NCBI RefSeq assembly: GCF_009933255.1
Contig: NZ_MAEI01000016.1
Coordinates: forward strand, 1-46,309
DNA length: 46,309 nt
Source: Enterococcus diestrammenae
Lineage (GTDB): Bacteria > Bacillota > Bacilli > Lactobacillales > Enterococcaceae
Direction: 5' to 3'
Shown here piece by piece: positions 40,726 to 46,309 of the stretch (position 1 is its first letter; the number at the start of each line of letters is the position of its first letter). Below the pieces are notes generated by a model. It was not told where the DNA came from and did not search any database. It worked only from the letters and a program-made list of their open reading frames with translations. Made by a program: the position numbers and the translations under genes.

Positions 40726-42862
40726 TTTTATTCTCCATTTCTAAATCTATCATTTCAAATTCCGAATGATACTTCACATTTAATTCATCCCAATTATTAG
40801 CTACCTTAGCAAATTCATATACCCTTTTCATCTCAGTACGATTAATCCCCTGATAAGACTCATCTTCACCTACTACAATCATGTCATATATTACAGCTTT
40901 ATCTTTTCCTTCACTTTTCCTTAATAGTCTTCCTCTTCTCTGAATAAACTCACGAGGATTTCCGGAACTTGCCATGATTATGCCAGTTGATATTTCCGGA
41001 ATATCAACCCCCTCATCTAGGCATTTTATTGCAACTAATGTTGATATGAAACCTTTTTTAAATTGTTCAATATTCTTTTTTCTTTCTAAAAGGTCCTCTT
41101 CTTGTGTATACTGAGCAGCAACAATGCTCTTAGAATGTAAAAGATCATTGACTTTCTCCAACTGAGAAATCCCCATTTTTCCTGTCTCTTCATTAATTAA
41201 ATCGTCATCAGCTGGACTGGTAACACCACAATACACTAGCATATGGGACTCATTCTTCAATGTCTCAAGTAAGTTACTCAATTTAGTAATTTTATTACTA
41301 GCTCCATATAAAATTCGCGATCGTTTAAATAAAATCATCTGTACCTCATGGGGTAAATTTGAAAATGTAGATTCATCTGATGAACCAATCATTCTTATAA
41401 CCTTGTGAGTCAATTCTTTATATTTACACATCTCTTCATCAGTTAAGCTTACTTCAATTGGATAATAGTCATAACTAACCAAAAATCCGTCATTTATTGC
41501 TTCCATTAAACTAAATTCAGCAATTTTTCCACCAAAATATGAAAATAGTTTTTTTGTCTTAGCTTCATCCATATATATATCTGGTGTTGCCGATAATCCC
41601 AGTCGGTACTCAACATCAGGTAGAATTTTTAGTAATTGCTCTGTACCTAGTCTATGACATTCATCAGCCAAAAATATGAAATTATTTTTTAACTTACTTA
41701 ACTGTCTTTGAAATCTATTACTTCGGAATGTCGATGTGGTTGTTATTATAAATAAAGCCTCTGGATCATCAAATTCAATAATATCAATAAAATCCTTCAA
41801 TCGTCGTTCCCAACCAGGTTCCTCTGAATAACAACATATAGTATTAAGGCCATACGGTGTTAGCTCATCACTCCATTGATTAAGCAAAGTCTTATCGGGT
41901 ACTACAATTACAAAAGGTCTATCATACCCGTTTAAAAGGAGGCTTTGAATACACAATATCGCAGTTTTTGTTTTTCCCGTTCCAGTTGCAAATGAAATTA
42001 TTCCTCTTCTTTTTGATAACCATGAATTAGCAGCTTTAATCTGAAAATCATAGGGTTTAAAATTCAATGCATGATAACTATTATGTTCTTCATTAATAGG
42101 TATTTGATCCGCATCGGCTAACTTTCCATTTTTTTTTCGTCGGAGTTCCCTTAGGCTTTGAAACATCTCTTCAATAGACCTATCAGATTCATATAGATTA
42201 AAAACTTCTTCAGAAACCGCTTCATATATATTTAGTACATTATAATTGTTAATTTGACCATTCCAGCTCTTATCAAATCGACTTAAATATGCTTCACAAA
42301 ATTTTTCTTGACCCTCGAACCAAGAGCGAAAGACGCTGAATGATTCAATATTAAAATTAACTGCCGTTGAAGATTCATTATTAGAGCCATTAGTAACTAC
42401 CAAATTATCTGCTTCATCAATAAAAATTGATACCTTTTCATGGAACATACCCAATTCATTCCTCGGCTGTACTATTTTAACTTCCAGAATTCCCTCTTGA
42501 ATAAGCTTAAACAATATTTTTGCCGATAAATCACTTTGCTCGCCAAATAATCGATAGGATTCAAATAACTCTTTAATATTGGCTTTCACCAACGAAATCC
42601 CTTGTGAAGCAGAAGACAGTGCAACTACATCATCAAAACTCAATTTTGGTGATATAAGTAGCTTCATTCTCCCTTTATTACTAACAAACTTATCTAATCC
42701 CTGTATATATTCAATTAGAATAGAAGACGAAAAAAATCCTGATGAACGATAATACAGCTTAGCTTCCGACAAAACAGGATTATAGAAGTTTTCTACGATA
42801 TTCGTTTTCTCATCTGCTGAATTATATATACACGATAAATCATCTAAATTAGTTATAAACAT
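40718..42862 (-). CDS. PLD-family nuclease fused to SF2 DEAD/DEAH helicase
   Basis: A 714-residue two-part protein. The N-terminal phospholipase D-like domain (about 1-200) holds one HKD-type motif: His141 and Lys143 in MFHEKVSIFID, then GSNN at 159-162; a single motif implies dimerisation. The SF2 helicase follows: Walker A FATGTGKTKT (291-300), DECH box at 400-403, SATP at 424-427, and motif VI QRRGRLLR at 641-648 after GVDIPEIS. It probably translocates on duplex DNA and cuts it, and is the likely effector. Own promoter just upstream and ribosome site AAAGGGG. First gene of the operon with the 53-residue protein, the DndD-like ATPase and the 176-residue protein. Confidence 0.88.
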   Translation of the reverse strand: MFITNLDDLSCIYNSADEKTNIVENFYNPVLSEAKLYYRSSGFFSSSILIEYIQGLDKFVSNKGRMKLLISPKLSFDDVVALSSASQGISLVKANIKELFESYRLFGEQSDLSAKILFKLIQEGILEVKIVQPRNELGMFHEKVSIFIDEADNLVVTNGSNNESSTAVNFNIESFSVFRSWFEGQEKFCEAYLSRFDKSWNGQINNYNVLNIYEAVSEEVFNLYESDRSIEEMFQSLRELRRKKNGKLADADQIPINEEHNSYHALNFKPYDFQIKAANSWLSKRRGIISFATGTGKTKTAILCIQSLLLNGYDRPFVIVVPDKTLLNQWSDELTPYGLNTICCYSEEPGWERRLKDFIDIIEFDDPEALFIITTTSTFRSNRFQRQLSKLKNNFIFLADECHRLGTEQLLKILPDVEYRLGLSATPDIYMDEAKTKKLFSYFGGKIAEFSLMEAINDGFLVSYDYYPIEVSLTDEEMCKYKELTHKVIRMIGSSDESTFSNLPHEVQMILFKRSRILYGASNKITKLSNLLETLKNESHMLVYCGVTSPADDDLINEETGKMGISQLEKVNDLLHSKSIVAAQYTQEEDLLERKKNIEQFKKGFISTLVAIKCLDEGVDIPEISTGIIMASSGNPREFIQRRGRLLRKSEGKDKAVIYDMIVVGEDESYQGINRTEMKRVYEFAKVANNWDELNVKYHSEFEMIDLEMENKNG

Positions 42863-42892
42863 TTTATTTCCCCTTTAAATTACATAAAAGTA

Positions 42893-42920
42893 ATTATGGT
42901 GTTAAAAAAATATTGTTCAA
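42893..42920 (-). promoter_or_regulatory. Promoter of the four-gene defence operon
   Basis: Leftward TTGAAC (42915-42920), 16-base spacer, CATAAT (42893-42898), about 30 bases before the helicase start. The rest of 42921-43090 is AT-rich with no gene or clear terminator seen. Confidence 0.65.
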
Positions 42921-43090
42921 CTTAGAAAGACAGCTCAAGCTTACTTGTCTTCTTAAATCCTTGGATATTCTATTGTTTGATAATCTATTTTTAAAAATTC
43001 CTCTGTGACCTCTATTTAGCAAAATAAAAAAATTAATATTCTATATTCATAACTACTATCACTTATTATACAATCAATAAATACAAAGAT

Positions 43091-43996
43091 TTATTTAAAT
43101 AAATCAAGGAAAAATTCTTGTTTCAACATCTCCAAATTAAAAATATTGTCTATATGATCAAAAGCTTCAGCTAACGGTAAATGCGCAGTGTGCCATCCTT
43201 GACCATCTGTTACCCAAACAAAAGTCACATCATCTTTTGCTGTACTAATGAAATCATTCAGAGTGGTAAACTCTCCCGCAACAGCTTTTAGTTTACTTCC
43301 ACCACCTCCGTAGTAATTCGTCTCAATTAACCAAAGTTTATTTTTTTCTGGATCATAAACCGCTTCATCAAATCTGCGTTCTGATTTATCAACCGGTACA
43401 TGAATCCCCCAATTGTCTAGAATCCATCTTGCGGATGCTTGTGGATTATGTTTCAAATTGAGCTTTGTCGCAACTTTTTCTACATTTCTTTCGATAAGTC
43501 CTTCCATTGTTGTTCCAGAACGATTTTTTCTCCCATTACTATCCAGCCCTGTCTCAACCCCGTAAACAAAATCTACTAAAGAAAGTTTTGCTTCATTTTT
43601 CAAGAAATCTAATAACCCAGCCTCATCAGAAAAATCGACGTATTTTTTTATATTTGAAGTATCAATATGCTTAAAATCAATTTGATAAAATTCCATATTA
43701 TCAAAATCGTCAATAGAAAGTACTTCAAATTTTTTGTCCCGACATGCTATAAGACTTGGAACTGCTTTTATGAGATTCGGTTGTTGACTAAATAATCGTA
43801 ATGTTTCTTCATAAATATTATCTTTTCCGATCAAATAATTTAACGTATTAAGCTCTAATTCAAACTTTCTCGTTTCTCGTATTACTTTTTGCCAATTCAC
43901 ATAATATTCTGGTGTTCTATTTGTCAATGATAGGCTATCCATAAAAACAGATAACCTTTCGCTTGCTGATAGCTCTGTATATTCAAAGTAATTCAC
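43091..43996 (-). CDS. dpnB: DpnII/MboI-type restriction endonuclease (GATC)
   Basis: A 301-residue protein similar in length (DpnII is about 288) and context to DpnII-family type II restriction enzymes, which cut unmethylated GATC. The probable catalytic core is in the C-terminal half: RRFDEAVYDPEKNKLWLIET followed by NYYGGGGSKLKAVAGEF, where Asp and the Glu-x-Asn/Lys-like pattern fit a PD-(D/E)XK-type site. Earlier, VDFVYGVETGLDSNGRKNRS is another conserved block of the family. It follows the two methyltransferase genes, its ATG overlapping the second one's stop by one base: the M-A-B order of pneumococcal dpnM-dpnA-dpnB. Recognition of GATC is inferred from the family. Confidence 0.85.
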   Translation of the reverse strand: MNYFEYTELSASERLSVFMDSLSLTNRTPEYYVNWQKVIRETRKFELELNTLNYLIGKDNIYEETLRLFSQQPNLIKAVPSLIACRDKKFEVLSIDDFDNMEFYQIDFKHIDTSNIKKYVDFSDEAGLLDFLKNEAKLSLVDFVYGVETGLDSNGRKNRSGTTMEGLIERNVEKVATKLNLKHNPQASARWILDNWGIHVPVDKSERRFDEAVYDPEKNKLWLIETNYYGGGGSKLKAVAGEFTTLNDFISTAKDDVTFVWVTDGQGWHTAHLPLAEAFDHIDNIFNLEMLKQEFFLDLFK

Positions 43997-44778
43997 TAAA
44001 CTAGACCTCCATCATAAACTATACTTTCAATTCTTTTTCTCGCTATTTCTAAATAATCTTGTTCAAAATCAATTCCAATAAATTTTCTACCTAAGCGTTT
44101 AGCAACTACTCCTGTTGTACCACTACCAACAAAAGGATCAAGAATCATATCTCCTTCTCTAGTTGATGCTAAAACTAACTTTTCTAGAACATACTCAGGC
44201 TTTTGAGTTGGATGTTTGCCAAATGTTTTTTCAGACCTTGGAGTCAACGGTCCCGTCCATACATCTTTCATTTGTTTACCACCATTAAGTTCTTTCATCA
44301 AATCATAATTAAAATAATGTTTTGCTTTCTTGTCATCTATTCTAGCCCATAATATGGTTTCCGTTGAATGAGTAAAATATCTACAAGTTAGATTTGGAGC
44401 CGGATTTGTTTTCTGCCAAGTAATATTGTTCATTATTTTATAACCTTCTTGTTCCAAAGCCATACCAACCGAATAAATATTATGCAATGAGCCTGAAACC
44501 CAAATAGTTCCGTTAGGTTTTAAAACACGCTTTATTTTTCTTAACCATGACCGATTAAACTCATGCTTTTCCTCTAAACTATCAATTTTATCCCATTCTC
44601 CCTTATTTACTGAAACAGCTTTACCACCACTATTAGATATGCCTCCATTACTTAAAAAATATGGAGGATCCGCAAAAACCATATCGACAGATTCCGCGTG
44701 CATCCTATCTAAAAAATCAAAAGAATCCGCATGAATTAAACAGGCTAATCCATCATAATAAAAAATATCTTTTTTCAA
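43996..44778 (-). CDS. dpnA: DNA adenine methyltransferase, DpnA type
   Basis: A 260-residue beta-class N6-adenine methyltransferase: catalytic DPPY at about 36-39 (MVFADPPYFLSNGG) precedes the AdoMet-binding DPFVGSGTTG (about 219-228), the circularly permuted order. DpnA of the pneumococcal system methylates GATC also in single-stranded DNA and protects incoming plasmid DNA during transformation. The start is TTG at 44778 with AGGGGGG eight bases upstream; an ATG nearby is out of frame. An intrinsic terminator and 70 bases separate it from dpnM. Confidence 0.9.
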   Translation of the reverse strand: MKKDIFYYDGLACLIHADSFDFLDRMHAESVDMVFADPPYFLSNGGISNSGGKAVSVNKGEWDKIDSLEEKHEFNRSWLRKIKRVLKPNGTIWVSGSLHNIYSVGMALEQEGYKIMNNITWQKTNPAPNLTCRYFTHSTETILWARIDDKKAKHYFNYDLMKELNGGKQMKDVWTGPLTPRSEKTFGKHPTQKPEYVLEKLVLASTREGDMILDPFVGSGTTGVVAKRLGRKFIGIDFEQDYLEIARKRIESIVYDGGLV

Positions 44779-44813
44779 TATTCATTCCCCCCTATCCCCA
44801 ACAATAAGTATAT

Positions 44814-44842
44814 CAAAAAAAGCACAGATCCACGACCTGCGC
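44814..44842 (-). terminator. Terminator between dpnM and dpnA
   Basis: Stem GCGCAG/CTGTGC with a nine-base-class loop followed leftward by seven T. It would let dpnM be transcribed in excess over dpnA and the endonuclease gene. Confidence 0.65.
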
Positions 44843-44848
44843 CTACAA

Positions 44849-45697
<849 letters not shown>

Positions 45698-45791
45698 TCA
45701 AATTCCTTTCATTAGGGAGTAACATCAGAACTAACTTAAATCACTTCTGACAATCAATAATATAAAATTTTTATCTCAAACCTTCTTTGAA

Positions 45792-45797
45792 ATTATA
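45792..45797 (-). promoter_or_regulatory. Possible dpnM -10 box
   Basis: A perfect leftward TATAAT in AT-rich DNA about 98 bases before dpnM. I found no convincing -35 at 16-18 bases. Confidence 0.4.
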
Positions 45798-45870
45798 GCA
45801 TACAATATAAAATATGAGGCATCAATCATAGTTTATCCATCTGTAGTGTTTTCTAGGTTGATTATATAAA

Positions 45871-45900
45871 TATTAAAAAAAACTAGGATCCGGCCATATC
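45871..45900 (-). terminator. Orphan terminator right of dpnM
   Basis: Leftward AGGAT/ATCCT stem around GGCCGG followed by TAGTTTTTTTT. It would serve a leftward gene whose body is not present between here and the IS at 46109, hinting at an interrupted or displaced gene. No gene is seen in 45700-46108. Confidence 0.5.
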
Positions 45901-46108
45901 CTCATTTCATCAACGATTATTATACTAACAGTGATAGAGATTCTCCTATTTTGACATTCTTTATAAACTCTACTTTTATCAAAGGTTATCTTCGTTAAAA
46001 ACTGAAAATCTCCTATCATAAAATAAAGAACCGCTTTACACTATTCTTAGTTATCCTTGTTCAAATCTCTATACGACTCTGTCATATATTGATGTTAGGA
46101 TGATTTCA

Positions 46109-46309
46109 TGGACACGATTTGGTAGAATCTAACTACTAAGAAAAGGACGTGTCCACGATGGCAAAAGCCAAGAAAAAATTTGATGAAGACTTTAAGAAGA
46201 TGATCTTAGATTTAAACCAGTCTGGCCAATCGGTCGAGGAACTGGCAGCGCAATATGGTATCGCTACACAAACGATTTATCGTTGGAAGAAGCTTTATAC
46301 AAAGAATGA
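46109..46309 (+). mobile_element. Left end of an IS3-type insertion sequence (cut by window edge)
   Basis: Begins TGGACACGATTTGG, the TG-starting terminal repeat style of IS3 elements; TGGACACG recurs inverted as CGTGTCCA at 46148-46155 just before the transposase start. The right end lies outside the window. Confidence 0.65.
46158..46309 (+). CDS. IS3-family transposase OrfA, N-terminal part
   Basis: The frame starts MAKAKKKFDEDFKKMILDL and runs 50 codons to the window edge. It contains the helix-turn-helix of HTH_Tnp_1/OrfA proteins (SVEELAAQYGIATQTIYRWK), which binds the IS ends. In IS3 elements OrfA is joined to the DDE catalytic OrfB by programmed frameshifting; OrfB is not in the window. 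The ribosome site AAAAGGACG precedes the ATG. Confidence 0.85.
   Translation, partial: MAKAKKKFDEDFKKMILDLNQSGQSVEELAAQYGIATQTIYRWKKLYTKN

Overview
The window reads as a chromosomal segment of a low-GC Gram-positive coccus, most likely an Enterococcus or close relative. The basis is gene order and content: rpoE (RNA polymerase delta) with a TTG start, the zapA-cvpA-mutS2-trxA-uvrC block next to a divergent rnhC, a YwfO-type HD dNTPase downstream of a lipoyl-transfer enzyme, strong AGGAGG-type ribosome sites and ATG/TTG/GTG starts. I cannot fix the species. The backbone is moderately GC-rich for this group; positions of about 38009-45900 are visibly much richer in A+T and look acquired.

Layout. 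1-572: 5' part of an IS1182-type transposase cut by the window edge. 768-5145: rpoE, a DUF1934 gene, then a rightward set lipL - HD phosphohydrolase - HAD phosphatase. 5175-6078: gene-free, holding one copy each of two repeated structured elements. 6173-7961: Nudix hydrolase, glyoxalase I, gamma-glutamyl-type amidotransferase. 8029-11207: leftward PadR - DUF2812 - ABC ATPase - ABC permease operon with a well-formed promoter and operator dyads. 11425-12056: second copy of the large structured element. 12116-12724: membrane-anchored coiled-coil protein of unknown role. 13063-20878: DNA repair and division block. 20949-22798: amidase and a DUF1905 protein. 22856-31021: a complete-looking nitrite respiration/assimilation locus: hemD, nirC, nirD, nirB, sirC, sirB and the NreABC oxygen/nitrate sensing system, all leftward in two transcription units, each preceded by a CRP/FNR-like dyad. 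31200-32693: YjeM-like permease. 32857-38004: GH35 and GH42 beta-galactosidases with a divergent AraC regulator and a cre-like site. 38009-45694: a defence island. 46109-end: start of an IS3-type element.

The most interesting parts are two. (1) In the defence island, a tight four-gene operon (PLD-nuclease/SF2 helicase, a 53-residue protein too short for usual gene calls, a DndD/Rad50-like ATPase with a FDGE motif and Cys motif, and an unrecognised 176-residue protein) sits beside a DpnII-type (GATC) restriction-modification operon. It lacks the Dnd modification genes and resembles in layout, but is not recognisably one of, the ABC-ATPase three-component conflict systems. (2) Two intergenic regions (5393-6078 and 11425-12056) carry diverged copies of a 630-690 base element with conserved ends, variable interior hairpins and several compensatory base changes in a long-range stem: strong evidence for a large structured RNA. 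A separate cruciform-like repeat of 110-165 bases occurs three times between genes.

How the genes work together: NreABC (GAF nitrate receptor, Fe-S histidine kinase, response regulator) should switch on nirBDC under low oxygen/nitrate; NirC imports nitrite, NirBD reduces it to ammonium with siroheme, and HemD, SirC and SirB supply three of the steps to siroheme. The uroporphyrinogen-III methyltransferase step is not in this window.
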